Part shown: in pieces, positions 41,484-50,733 of the stretch
Layout of the letters: every line of letters begins with the position of its first letter
Numbering within the stretch: position 1 is the stretch's first letter
Source of the DNA: Candidatus Methanomethylophilaceae archaeon
GTDB lineage: Archaea; Thermoplasmatota; Thermoplasmata; Methanomassiliicoccales; Methanomethylophilaceae
Assembly: GCA_944321985.1 (NCBI GenBank)
Contig: CALUNK010000136.1
Location: 1-56,593, forward strand
Length of the DNA: 56,593 nt
Reading direction: 5' to 3'
Notes under the pieces: generated by a model
Database searches by the model: none
What the model was told of the DNA's origin: nothing
Seen by the model: only the letters and a program-made list of their open reading frames with translations
Program-made: the position numbers and the translations under genes

Positions 41484-43346
41484 ATGCAGATACAATCGAA
41501 TCGTGATGAGCTCGATAGCATCATCTTCGGTACAGGAGATTCGGTCAGGACGATGGATTCCGATATACCTTTGGAGGACAGACTAAAGATCCTCCGCAGG
41601 GAGTTCCGCGTGGAATGCGAGACAAATGTCCTTCGTATCAGTCCCGTCTGCTCCCAGACGACGGTAACGTTGGTATTGGAAAACCACACGGCCATCGTTC
41701 AGGACCGCCATATCATCGGATACGTGTTTGACTCCGCCATTAGTCCTGGGCCTGGGGTAGAACTTGCCTTCTGCCGCTTCGATGACGTAATGGCCGATGC
41801 CCGCTTTGACGGGGACCTGATGATGATAGGCTGCGTGTTTGGGGGAAATGTCCGTATGTGTCACAGCACCATACACGGCGATCTGTCCCTGGACTGCTCG
41901 ATGTTCGAGAACGATGCAATCTTCAACAGGATGGTGTGTGACGGTACCGCTTCCTTCGACCACTGCACATTCGTGAAGAAGGCCGGGTTCAACAGCTGCG
42001 ATTTCAAAGGAAAGGCATCCTTCAGATCCGTTGGGTTCCACGGAGAGGCGGATTTTGCTGATGCCACGTTCTCCAACAAAGCACTGTTCGACCGCGTTAT
42101 CATCGACAGTGATGATACGGAGACAGACTACACCGTATTCACCGATGCTGTTTCCTTCTCCGCCGCAAGATTCGACCATTTCGCGAACTTCCATGGGACA
42201 TCGTTCCTAAAATCGGCCAATTTCAATGGCACCATCTTCAACAGTAAGACATTCTTCGAGGGATTGGGTCTTTCCAATAGAGCATGTTACGTCGGAATGT
42301 CGTTCAAAAACACCCATTTCGGCATATACACCTCGATCTCCGACGTCAGCATAGAGGGCGAATTCAGATTCGAGTCTGTAACCTGTGACGGCGAACTCTT
42401 TGTCTCCGGCACAAGGTTTCTCAAAAGTCCCATACTATCCGACCTAATTGTCAACGGGTACACCACGTTCCAGCGCCTAGAGTTTGGAGACGATGCGAAG
42501 AAGATGTCCGTGATCCGTTCGACCTTCCATGGTGATTTGGATGTTGATTTCCTCGTCAGGGACATGGATAAACAGAATCTCAGGACCCTCCTCCTGTCCA
42601 CTTGTTGGATCACAGGACATCTACACATCGCCGGTGCCGTCAATCTCATCGATTTACAGGAGACGGTCATCGACGGGGCTACAAGGCTGGATATCCAGAG
42701 GAAGGATGGAGAGGATGCGCCCGATCTATGGCTGGATCTGAGATATGCGTCGTTCGGTTCCACCGTCCAATTCAGATGGGTGTGTCTGCATGACAACAAC
42801 GGACATCTGGAAGGTAACGTCCTGTCGGAGATCGGGAAGGAGGAGCTCTTCGAAGCCGTTCGCATCCTGATGGATAAGCCAGGAGGTCCGAACAACAAGC
42901 AGATGGCTGCACAGATGCTCATGCTCCGCAACGCATTCGACAGGATCGGACGCTTCGACGAGGCGGACTTCTTCCTTCGGAAGTACAACAACTATCAGTG
43001 CAGGACTGACACCGGCTCGAAGGGTGCTGATAGTCCCTCACGCTTTCTCAAGAGAGCCGGCATGGAAATCATGAAGGTGTTCGGTCAGTACGGAACGAGC
43101 ATCGCACTCATTGCGTTATGGATGGTTGTCATCCCAACCATTGTGGGGGTGATCATGACAGTCCTTGGGAGCCAACCTTTGGATGCCTTCAAGGACTCGT
43201 TCGTGGCCTTCATCACCATGAGCCTCGGAGTCACCCCAGACGGGCTGAGCGATGTCCAGCACATCCTGCTGATTGCCGAGGGATTCCTAGGCGTCTTCCT
43301 GATGTCCTTCCTGGTGACATCGATCGCCAGGAAGCTGTTCAGATGA
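41484..43346 (+). CDS. Pentapeptide-repeat protein fused to a two-helix ion-channel-like domain
   Basis: From ATG 41484 the first 380 residues contain pentapeptide-type repeats, with recurring Phe-x-x-Ala/Cys-x-Phe: DHCTFVKKAGFNSCDFKGKA, SFRSVGFHGEADFADATFSN, SFSAARFDHFANFHGTSFLK. These build a right-handed beta helix. The last 100 residues have two membrane helices (GTSIALIALWMVVIPTIVGV and HILLIAEGFLGVFLMSFLVT) around a pore-like FVAFITMSLGVTPDG loop, as in two-helix K-channel-type domains with an altered filter. The C-terminus ends in SIARKLFR. Possible roles are a gated pore in cell suicide or stress sensing. A 41-codon frame overlaps the stop (ATGA). Confidence 0.75.
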   Translation: MQIQSNRDELDSIIFGTGDSVRTMDSDIPLEDRLKILRREFRVECETNVLRISPVCSQTTVTLVLENHTAIVQDRHIIGYVFDSAISPGPGVELAFCRFDDVMADARFDGDLMMIGCVFGGNVRMCHSTIHGDLSLDCSMFENDAIFNRMVCDGTASFDHCTFVKKAGFNSCDFKGKASFRSVGFHGEADFADATFSNKALFDRVIIDSDDTETDYTVFTDAVSFSAARFDHFANFHGTSFLKSANFNGTIFNSKTFFEGLGLSNRACYVGMSFKNTHFGIYTSISDVSIEGEFRFESVTCDGELFVSGTRFLKSPILSDLIVNGYTTFQRLEFGDDAKKMSVIRSTFHGDLDVDFLVRDMDKQNLRTLLLSTCWITGHLHIAGAVNLIDLQETVIDGATRLDIQRKDGEDAPDLWLDLRYASFGSTVQFRWVCLHDNNGHLEGNVLSEIGKEELFEAVRILMDKPGGPNNKQMAAQMLMLRNAFDRIGRFDEADFFLRKYNNYQCRTDTGSKGADSPSRFLKRAGMEIMKVFGQYGTSIALIALWMVVIPTIVGVIMTVLGSQPLDAFKDSFVAFITMSLGVTPDGLSDVQHILLIAEGFLGVFLMSFLVTSIARKLFR

Positions 43347-43468
43347 ACCATCTGTTCATCGAATCGGAGGGGCCCTATGAGGGCACGACCGCGGAGTACA
43401 ACGGACACGGCTCGGTGGACAAAGAGGTCGTGGATGACATCGCGGGATTCATCCTGAACCGATCGTGA
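43343..43468 (+). CDS. Tiny protein overlapping the channel-like gene
   Basis: ATG 43343 overlaps the preceding TGA as ATGA, and the 41-residue frame ends just before a terminator, so it looks like a cotranscribed cistron. It reads MNHLFIESEGPYEGTTAEYN, then VDKEVVDDIAGFILN. Family unknown. Confidence 0.5.
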   Translation: MNHLFIESEGPYEGTTAEYNGHGSVDKEVVDDIAGFILNRS

Positions 43469-43471
43469 AAC

Positions 43472-43493
43472 GCCGACCCCTTCCGGGGTCGGC
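43472..43493 (+). terminator. Hairpin terminator
   Basis: GCCGACCCC-TTCC-GGGGTCGGC is a perfect nine-base-pair stem (43472-43493), followed by ATCTTCCCTT. It ends the pentapeptide/tiny-protein unit four bases after its last stop codon. Confidence 0.75.
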
Positions 43494-43659
43494 ATCTTCC
43501 CTTATCATTTCCGAACGGATTTGGGGACGACGTGAACGATGACCGGAACTGTCGGTATATCCATGTTGTCCTCAATGGATGATTCGAACAGGCCTGGTTC
43601 CATCCGGATTCCTGCCATGTCAGCACCGGTCCGTCCGCGTGTCCTCAGAACTGACATAA

Positions 43660-44175
43660 ATGGGAATGGAAAAGTATGACCAGGAACGAAAGTTGATTAA
43701 TCGAAATTGCCTTGCGATCCCTATGGATTCGGAGATAACCTTCAGGAGCGCCTACGGCCCCGTCGTCTACATTTCGATGGTTCTGTTGCTCCTGATCTTC
43801 GCCGTTCTCATATTCGTCCTCCCGAGCATCGGCTTGGTTTTGGTGGTACTCCTCATCATCCTGGAGACCTTCGTCGCACTGACCCCGTTCATGCTGAGGT
43901 ACACCTTCGACGACGAGAAGGTCACGGTGTCCAACCCGTTGGCAACTCCGGAACCCCCGGCGTACTACGACAGGATCTGGAAGGTCGAGGATTCAAGGAA
44001 GGAGTACGCCTCGAACATGCACGGCGCATCCCCCGACTCCATCAGGATATGGTACGACCGCGGAACCGGGCACTACATCTGCATCTCGCCCAGCGACAAG
44101 AGGCGCGCGATGGACATACTCAGGGAACGGTGTCCGGATGCGGAATTCATACCCAGTGATGATGCCTGTTCCTGA
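43660..44175 (+). CDS. Membrane protein with bacterial PH-like domain (bPH_6 type)
   Basis: The 171-residue protein has two adjacent hydrophobic helices (GPVVYISMVLLLLIFAVLIF and SIGLVLVVLLIILETFVALT), then a C-terminal PH-like domain: LRYTFDDEKVTVSNP, AYYDRIWKVEDSRKEYASNM, DSIRIWYDRGTGHYICISPS and a final helix AMDILRERCPDAEF. The 'S-x-D-x-I-x-I-x-Y...ISP-x-D-x-x-x-F/M' pattern is that of YvcQ/bPH_6 proteins. The domain probably faces the cytoplasm. A start at ATG 43666 is equally possible. Function unknown. Confidence 0.68.
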   Translation: MGMEKYDQERKLINRNCLAIPMDSEITFRSAYGPVVYISMVLLLLIFAVLIFVLPSIGLVLVVLLIILETFVALTPFMLRYTFDDEKVTVSNPLATPEPPAYYDRIWKVEDSRKEYASNMHGASPDSIRIWYDRGTGHYICISPSDKRRAMDILRERCPDAEFIPSDDACS

Positions 44176-44196
44176 TAATCGCCGGAGATGGGATCC

Positions 44197-44331
44197 ATGG
44201 AAGACGGCACGATGGTCGCTGTTGCGATGGTGTTCGGCCCCGCCCTCATCCTGATCGGATTGGTCGCCACACTGATCCTCGTCTGGCTTCTCTGGTACAT
44301 CAACGTACGCTGTCGCAATACACCACACTGA
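44197..44331 (+). CDS. Tiny single-helix membrane protein
   Basis: ATG 44197 lies nine bases after GGAG; an in-frame ATG lies at 44188. The 44 residues include a long hydrophobic helix (MVAVAMVFGPALILIGLVAT then LILVWLLWYI) and a short basic tail. It is 21 bases after the PH-like gene and probably shares its mRNA. Confidence 0.5.
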   Translation: MEDGTMVAVAMVFGPALILIGLVATLILVWLLWYINVRCRNTPH

Positions 44332-44491
44332 AAAACGACATTTGGATAGTTTAATATCCACGATATTCGAACGCACCGGCCAATTCGATCGTCTAGGCAC
44401 CATTTTCCGTTCTGCTGGAACGAAATCCTGAAGCGTTTTGTGTTTCATGTTTTTAGGAAATAATGACTCGCGAATCGGGTTAATCGTCGTT

Positions 44492-45700
44492 TCATTTCAA
44501 CGACTCTATGACGTTATGCAATCTGTCAATCAGATCGTCATATGTGATGATGTCTACAATATGAGAATACTGTCTTCTCAGGAGTTCGATGGAATCCAAT
44601 ATCTCATCATCCTCTGTATTACTACGGCCCATTATGATGATTCCGCGAGGGTTTAATACCTTCAGTTTTAGCGAGTCTGGTAATGGTTTACCGGATTCGG
44701 AAAAATGCTTTTTTACATTATTAACAGCCGCTGTGCTGTTTTTATTAAGACCGTATAAATAGTTCTCAACCTGGGCAACAACATTACCCAGATATCTGCT
44801 AGGAACGTAATTGTTGCGATCTCTGACCAGATGTTCGTTGTATGTCGCCAACAGATCGACCTTCGGGTCCTTTATTTCGATGATGTCGATGTATCCGGAA
44901 CTGTTGACGACAACGAAATCCACACGTTTCCCCTTGCCGTACATCTCAGTGAGTTTGGATTCACGCGTAACGTATGCATACTGCGGATAAAGGAGCTTTA
45001 CGATTTCCATGATCCGCTCCTGCCAATCGGTTTCCTTGTAGCTCTCGACATTATTCAGCATCTCCCTCATCTCCTCATAAAGAAAAGTATACTTCTGCAG
45101 ATCGAAGGTACGTATGTCCGGGAGATCATCCATCTTCTTTCCTTTCCTGAGTTTCTCCACATACCTGTCATAAGCGTAACGGTAATCCTTTGGCAATTCC
45201 AACTCGGCACTCAGTATCTCTGCGGCCCTCAATCTTTTGTAATGCCTGTATTCTGTACTATTAGGATACTTCCCCATAGCTGATTTCAATAACTCTGGTG
45301 AAAGATCTCCATCCTCATTTCCGATTGTAATATCTCTCTTCAATACTTCGAAGACGACGTCCATCGCGTTAGGCATATAGTAGTCTTTGAAGTATGACGA
45401 ATCGAGTTCAGACATCTCCCTTATAGAGAGGGTGTATTTTTCCGACAGGACAGGTGGCCTGATAACATACAACCCATTCTCGTAATCTCCGATTTTGAAG
45501 TGAACGTGCTCTTCTATCGGGTCTTCTAAAAATCCCTTCCCCGCATCTATGTTGGATTGTGTTATCTCGAATATCCTGCATAATTTGATGGAAGAGTTCC
45601 ATTTCAACAGTTCTTTAATCCAGTCTGTACCATCGCGAGGAGTGTAGTCTACATAAACACCCGTTTCATCATATTCTAGTTCGAAAACCACAGTGGTCAT
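44492..45700 (-). CDS. sduA: Shedu-type defense nuclease (DUF4263)
   Basis: This 402-residue protein has the Shedu C-terminal nuclease: DWQERIMEIVKLLYPQYAYV, then KRVDFVVVNSSGYIDIIEIK with the D...E-x-K catalytic set, DLLATYNEHLVRDRNNYVPS and RYLGNVVAQVENYLYGL. All are conserved in DUF4263 proteins. The N-terminal 200 residues are the sensing part (LSIREMSELDSSYFKDYYMP and others). Shedu is a single-gene anti-phage system whose oligomer nicks DNA. The ATG at 45700 stands directly on an AGGAGG, so a GTG nine bases later may be the true start. It follows a TIR gene on the same strand, 73 bases away, and may be a separate unit. Confidence 0.85.
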   Translation of the reverse strand: MTTVVFELEYDETGVYVDYTPRDGTDWIKELLKWNSSIKLCRIFEITQSNIDAGKGFLEDPIEEHVHFKIGDYENGLYVIRPPVLSEKYTLSIREMSELDSSYFKDYYMPNAMDVVFEVLKRDITIGNEDGDLSPELLKSAMGKYPNSTEYRHYKRLRAAEILSAELELPKDYRYAYDRYVEKLRKGKKMDDLPDIRTFDLQKYTFLYEEMREMLNNVESYKETDWQERIMEIVKLLYPQYAYVTRESKLTEMYGKGKRVDFVVVNSSGYIDIIEIKDPKVDLLATYNEHLVRDRNNYVPSRYLGNVVAQVENYLYGLNKNSTAAVNNVKKHFSESGKPLPDSLKLKVLNPRGIIIMGRSNTEDDEILDSIELLRRQYSHIVDIITYDDLIDRLHNVIESLK

Positions 45701-45773
45701 CCTCCTAACGTAGCGATATGATCACCGCATTGCTGTGAACAGTATCTGAAATCCGACGATAGATGGCAATTAC

Positions 45774-46448
45774 TCATGAAATCCATCTTTCGTCTATCCT
45801 TTTCACCATATCGAACCGATCCCATTCCATACGGTTCCTAAGTGCCAGATCGATAGCTTGTTCCGGGTTGGAGCGGAAATCCGACCACGTCGTCAACTCT
45901 ATGTAGCTGTCCCCGTGAACGTACATAGGGTTACCATATCTGTCTTTGAAATGATCGACCCCCCGTCTGTTGAACATATTCTCTAGGATTATCCTGAAGA
46001 AAGCTCTTTTTTTCACGAAGATATTGCGGCCGTCTGAATACATGGCATAGTTGTAGCTCCCGTTCCTGTCGGGTAGAACGACCGCAAGTATAGCGTTCAT
46101 GTTACTGCTTCCGTCGGAACGGGTCTTGTTCTTCAGAGAATATGATATCTCCCATGGAATCCACTGTTCTATCTCCCGGACATTCTCGAACATCCCCGGA
46201 GAGATGAGGACTATGGTTACGCTCGTATAGAACATCCTGTCGGCCAGCTTCCTTTCAATCGTCCTGTAATCCAAATAGGAAAGATCCTCTCCGTCATTCT
46301 CTCCTCTGAAATAGAACCTGTCGGTCCCTTCCAGGATTCTGGATATTACATCCACATAATCTCTGACTGTAGTCCTGTGTCCAGAATTGACGAACTGTCT
46401 GACGTTGGAATCTGCATACTTGTACGATACGAACACATTCCTTCCCAC
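45774..46448 (-). CDS. TIR-domain protein 1, ThsB/DUF1863-like
   Basis: GTG 46448 gives (M)GRNVFVSYKYADSNVRQFVN, the typical 'N-x-F-V-S-Y-K-Y-x-D' opening of MTH538-type TIR domains. YFRGENDGEDLSYLDYRTIE, SVTIVLISPGMFENVREIEQ, WIPWEISYSLKNKTRSDG (with the Glu of the W-x-x-WEI-x-YSL motif) and AILAVVLPDRNGSYNY follow. This 224-residue protein is a close relative of TIR 2. It begins four bases after the stop of the small membrane protein. The cluster TIR-membrane-TIR suggests a Thoeris-like signalling module. A start at 46535 is unlikely because its extra codons overlap the membrane gene. Confidence 0.78.
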   Translation of the reverse strand: MGRNVFVSYKYADSNVRQFVNSGHRTTVRDYVDVISRILEGTDRFYFRGENDGEDLSYLDYRTIERKLADRMFYTSVTIVLISPGMFENVREIEQWIPWEISYSLKNKTRSDGSSNMNAILAVVLPDRNGSYNYAMYSDGRNIFVKKRAFFRIILENMFNRRGVDHFKDRYGNPMYVHGDSYIELTTWSDFRSNPEQAIDLALRNRMEWDRFDMVKRIDERWIS

Positions 46449-46452
46449 AGAA

Positions 46453-46830
46453 TCACCACAGATAATTGATAACGGAAACCGACACCAGCAAGGCCACCAT
46501 CGAAAGATAGAACGGCCAGACTGACCATGATACAAAGGAGTCTTTTTTCGGAACAGGTGTGAAATGCATCGAGAAGTCTATTTCCGAGTCGTTCTTCTGA
46601 CGCACTTCGTCGTACAGGTTACGATATGCCTTCTCCAGCGACAGGTAGTTCACATCCAGATAGCAGAAAAGCATTACCGGCAATACACATGCAACAATGA
46701 TGACGCTACGGGAAAGGACAATAGCCGCACTCACGATTGCGAGACTCCAACATTTAATCTGTAGAGAATTCCCTGCCATCCTCGTGATAGCTGATTCAAT
46801 TATGTTCAGATGATCTATCTTGTCCGACAT
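46453..46830 (-). CDS. Small membrane protein between two TIR genes
   Basis: From ATG 46830 the protein reads MSDKIDHLNIIESAITRMAG followed by NSLQIKCWSLAIVSAAIVLS, then a second helix VIIVACVLPVMLFCYLDV and YLSLEKAYRNLYDEVRQ. A last helix WPFYLSMVALLVSVSVINYL ends the 125-residue chain. The 'I-x-RMA-x-NS-x-x-x-K-W' start and 'D-x-x-YL-x-x-E-x-x-YR-x-LY' segment resemble a widespread small membrane family that I associate with TIR genes. It starts 10 bases after the stop of TIR 2 and its end is 4 bases before TIR 1. It is the likely membrane effector or anchor of the module. Confidence 0.68.
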   Translation of the reverse strand: MSDKIDHLNIIESAITRMAGNSLQIKCWSLAIVSAAIVLSRSVIIVACVLPVMLFCYLDVNYLSLEKAYRNLYDEVRQKNDSEIDFSMHFTPVPKKDSFVSWSVWPFYLSMVALLVSVSVINYLW

Positions 46831-46840
46831 ATTCGTGCCA

Positions 46841-47505
46841 TCATCCTTCCAATTTCTTGCAGATGTTGAAAGACTCCCAGTTCTCTTTGTTGTCCAGCGC
46901 CATCCTGATAAATCTACCATGGTCTTTGATGAAATCCGCCCATGTCACCAGAGGGATGTAACTGCACACACCATGATAAACCTGGCATCCACATTTGCAA
47001 CTGCCCGTTTCGGGTTTCTTTATGTTGAACATATTTTTTTCTTTATTATTGGAAAAAAATCTATCCGTGTGGATCCCTCTATGACAATCATATTGATTCA
47101 CAGCATAATCGTATCTTCCGTTGCGGTCTGGTAGGACGACCGCGAGAACGGCATTCATATGACTTTTCCCAGATTCGCGGCGGGTTTCTCTCAAGGAATA
47201 TGAGATTTCCCACAGAATCCACTGTTTATTCTCTGGCAGGGACATGTCGTACATGTTAGGTGATATGAGTACAATGGTGACCGTTGTGTAGAAAATCTTA
47301 TCCGACAGATACTGACGAATAGTATCTTCTGTGAAATCTGATAAACCATTACCGTCTTCCTCTCCGCGATAAAACACTTTTTCAGATGTTTCGAATATCC
47401 TCTCCAGATAGTTGACATAGTCACGGACCGTTGTTGTACTACCATTCAACGGTTTTACGTCGCTGTCGTGGTACTTGTAGGAACGAATATATTATTAGCG
47501 GACAT
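46841..47505 (-). pseudogene. TIR-domain protein 2, frameshifted in the first motif
   Basis: ATG 47505 begins MSANNIFV, then one base is missing near 47484-47488. The next frame gives YKYHDSDVKPLNGSTTTVRD, restoring the 'F-V-S-Y-K-Y-x-D' opening seen in TIR 1. The rest is intact to TGA 46841: SEKVFYRGEEDGNGLSDFTE, TTVTIVLISPNMYDMSLPEN, KQWILWEISYSLRETRRESG, NAVLAVVLPDRNGRYDY, and a CKCGC pair near the end. Without the missing base the protein could start only at 47449 and would lose the first strand. True inactivation or a sequence error are both possible. Confidence 0.7.
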
Positions 47506-49151
47506 ATGCTGGTATGATTCTTGTAACAAGTATAAAGATGCGATCACACCAAACTAAAGACAAAGCAAATCTAACCCTGTTCCTACAACTGTCGAATATT
47601 AACTGCTTTTGAATCTGAAAAGATTCGTGTGAATGTCTCACCAGTGATGAATGCACGGTAATATCACGAGACCGAAGTTCTTCAGACACCGTACTAACTA
47701 ATCGTCTTTAACGAGCTGGTGCTGGTTTGCAGGAATTAGTTCAAATGAGATATCGTTAAGTGTATGATGATCCTGTTCTCTTGAAGCGTCTCGGGAAGGA
47801 CAGGGAGTATGGTAATCTGATGATTCCGATTATATGAGGACGATAGACTCCAATTCTGTCTGAAGCATGTGTACTTTGACATCAAATGAGTTGTGTCGAT
47901 CAGAGTTCAACGGTTGCAAGAATGTCTGCGCCTAATTGTCCTAGTACATGACAACTGCTTTGCTTGGAATCACACACTTTCACATCTTCCCTGAGAATCG
48001 CCAGAGACTTCAAGGGTCACATTTTCAGATTGCCTTTTACACTCACATATGAAAAGTGCTACAGGAACAAGGACATCCACCTATTAAAGGGGATTCGAAG
48101 AGAGAATCGTATATTTGTAAGAAACAAAAGAGGAAGAACAAATCACAATCTCGTTGGGCATATCTCAACATGGTGGACTAATCAACCGTCCTCGAACACA
48201 TCCATCGTCACAGAGGTCTTTCCGAATCCGAGGATTCACACGGCCTTCGACGATGGGATGATGGTTCCAACTAGGTCACAGATTGATAATTACTGGAGTC
48301 AGGATTCCTAGTTTCAAGAGAAGAAAGAAGATGCTGACTCCAATTGTTGTGTGCATGAACAGCTCGCTGGATTTACCGTCCCCACAGGTATCTCCTTTTT
48401 ACGACTTTCGAAACACCCATGGATGCCAAACATATGATAGTAATGAGCGTGGGCGCGATAGGAAGCTTAAATCTTTACCCTTAGGGTTTTTAAGCTTCTA
48501 GATAATTCTGACTATGTTCTATTTCGGTTACCGAGTTAGCGGCGACCGACCAGAGTGTAGCGAGGGTCAGACCTGATATGGTTGCAGTGATGGACGTTAT
48601 GAGTTCTGAAAAGTTTATGCTATCTCTGTAGACGCAGATTTTGAACTGACGGTATACTTCGATTTTCTTAAACAGAGTAATCGGATCGAATTCTAGAATG
48701 TCCTTCTACTCTCTGGTACCCGATTGTATCTGTAATTTAAATTCCAGGTACAGTATGGTGGAAGAGATCTCTCGTCAACCTGCTTTTAGGAGTTATGAAC
48801 CAGATTGATGACAGGTTTAGATTGATGTCTCATCATGAAGCGTGTGGACGACAATTGGAATATCATGATGGTGCAGATTACTTAGGAAGGCTATTAACAC
48901 ACGGGATTGTGGTAATCGCTGATTCGGATTTCTTATTGTTGACATGCTTTCGAAGGGGTTTCACGTTTCAATCCATACTATCGTCATTTTTTAGTGTATG
49001 GTATTTCTAATTGACGGTTATCGCGGAACACAGTGTTCACAATATGTTATCTTATAACATTCAATTTTGAATCAGCAATAATCAGAATCAGTACACGTTT
49101 TGATGCATACTATTTAAAGTAGTATGGTGATTTCAAATATGAGGGATGTAA
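47506..49151. other. Long stretch without a supported gene
   Basis: About 1.6 kb of AT-rich sequence contains only short frames (47964-48311, 48795-49010 and similar) without ribosome sites, motifs or codon bias. Runs such as ILGFGKTSVTMDVFEDG, readable on the minus strand near 48230 with stops close by, hint at decayed P-loop genes. No tRNA, CRISPR or clear repeat is seen. It probably is a graveyard between the TIR operon and the DUF1508 gene. Confidence 0.45.
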
Positions 49152-49532
49152 ATGGGAAAGTTCGCAATCAAGCCGACTAATGACGGGAAGTACATGTTCA
49201 ACCTGATCGCCAACAACAACCAGGTCATATGCACATCCCAGACGTACACATCAGTAGCCAACTGCAAGGTGGGTGCGGAGAGCGTCCGTAAGAACTGCGC
49301 CGTCGATGTCGAGGATCAGACCGTGGAGGGTTACGAGGTCCTCAAGAACCCCAAGTACGAGATGTTCTTCGATGTTGGAGGGAAGTACAGGTTCAGGCTC
49401 AAGGCGTCGAACGGCGAGATCATTGCCGCCTCCCAGGCATATGCAGACAAGGCCTCCTGCATGAAGGGGATCAGGAGCATAGGGAGCCACGCACCAGATG
49501 CGGAGATCGTGATGATAGAGCCCGAGGAGTGA
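49152..49532 (+). CDS. DUF1508 (YegP-like) protein
   Basis: ATG 49152 follows GAGGGATG with normal spacing, and a TATA-like TATTTAAAG lies about 40-45 bases upstream. The 126 residues hold two DUF1508 repeats: GKFAIKPTNDGKYMFNLIAN, then NNQVICTSQTYTSVANCKVG, and YEMFFDVGGKYRFRLKASNG, then IAASQAYADKASCMKGIRSI. It ends normally at VMIEPEE. The paralog at 38732-39196 is similar up to APDA. Confidence 0.88.
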   Translation: MGKFAIKPTNDGKYMFNLIANNNQVICTSQTYTSVANCKVGAESVRKNCAVDVEDQTVEGYEVLKNPKYEMFFDVGGKYRFRLKASNGEIIAASQAYADKASCMKGIRSIGSHAPDAEIVMIEPEE

Positions 49533-49776
49533 ACCAGGACTTTTCAAAAGGACAAGACGTCCGTCCAAACGGGTCGCCTTCTGCGGAATGCGGCCCTTTT
49601 AGTATTTAAATCCATTGTATCGGTAAGTTGTCTCCTACAGGTTTGGTGTTCTGATCGTCAGCATTTGTCCAGTGTCCGGTCACATTTTAATCGGATATAT
49701 CATCCAATCATTTTTCGTTTATATATCGAGCACTGCAATGAGTTCTCAGAAATCGTAAAATGACCGAGAGGGTATC

Positions 49777-50733
49777 ATGAGGGGGAAGCAGCTCGTTTGT
49801 CTGGCGACCGTTGTAATCATAATAGTCGCAACTTTTGCGGGATTGTCCTGGTATCGTGACGAAGTTAGATCTCAGACATTTCCAGAGGACGGTGCTCTAG
49901 ATGGTTCGGTCTACGGAAATGTCGGCGTGTTCGTAGAGGGGGTGTCCCTGACAGCACTGACACTCAAATCGAAAGTGACTCCAATCTACAGTACGGATGA
50001 AGGAACATATTGTGAACTCACCATGAACGTCTACTCTAACAACACCGATTCCATTCAATTCTATCTAAGATACAGCTATATGACAGATAGTAAAGAACTG
50101 GTTCCCGTGGATGCTATACGGGGGTCAGGCGGAGGGTCGCAATGGGAGTACCTGTACACCGATCCGCTGACTGGACACGAGCTCACGTTCTTCGTGAATG
50201 ACGGTAGCTTGGAATCTGTCAGGGACAAGGGGCGGACGGTGATCGAGTACGATGGATCTCTGGAATTCGCTGAGTTAGACATGAGTGTAGGCTATCATCA
50301 GAATGTGAGGTACGTCAACAGTGTCATGAACATGGACCCTACGCCTACAACAGTCTATCGTATTTCTGGATACGAGAACGGCACCCCCAGGCAGGGCACC
50401 GTCACTGTGACTTCGGTATCTTCCAACCTGGCTAACTACAACATTACGGAGTATGTGAGGGTCGAGGCGGACATTCCAGGAACCCTCCTTCCCGAGTTCA
50501 TTACGAACTTCTATTCCCGTCTCAGTGAGAGTGGGTCGTTCTACAATCAAAATGGCAATCTTTCAATTCTTCTCGCAGATGGAACATACGTAGAATCAGA
50601 TTTCGTTTTCAAGGTAGACACGACGCAAGGCTGGGAATTCCTCATGAATGGAACTGTAACCTACTACACGTTAGACGATCAATGTGATGTAGTCACAGAG
50701 GAGACATTGGAGTTCTACTACGAGGTGATGTGA
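49777..50733 (+). CDS. Membrane-anchored exported protein of ABC cassette B
   Basis: ATG 49777 follows GAGGGTATC. An export helix (QLVCLATVVIIIVATFAGLS) precedes a beta-rich extracytoplasmic body of about 290 residues with YSYMTDSKELVPVDAIRGSG, YTDPLTGHELTFFVNDG, EFAELDMSVGYHQNVRYVN and a C-terminal EETLEFYYEVM. Layout and motifs match the cassette A protein at 28915. The TGA directly abuts the ATG of the ATPase. It probably acts outside the membrane with this transporter. Confidence 0.7.
   Translation: MRGKQLVCLATVVIIIVATFAGLSWYRDEVRSQTFPEDGALDGSVYGNVGVFVEGVSLTALTLKSKVTPIYSTDEGTYCELTMNVYSNNTDSIQFYLRYSYMTDSKELVPVDAIRGSGGGSQWEYLYTDPLTGHELTFFVNDGSLESVRDKGRTVIEYDGSLEFAELDMSVGYHQNVRYVNSVMNMDPTPTTVYRISGYENGTPRQGTVTVTSVSSNLANYNITEYVRVEADIPGTLLPEFITNFYSRLSESGSFYNQNGNLSILLADGTYVESDFVFKVDTTQGWEFLMNGTVTYYTLDDQCDVVTEETLEFYYEVM

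Noticed and set aside
47964-48311. Possible gene in the 1.6-kb gap
   Set aside because: No ribosome site, no motif, and uneven amino-acid use. It is better read as non-coding or decayed sequence.
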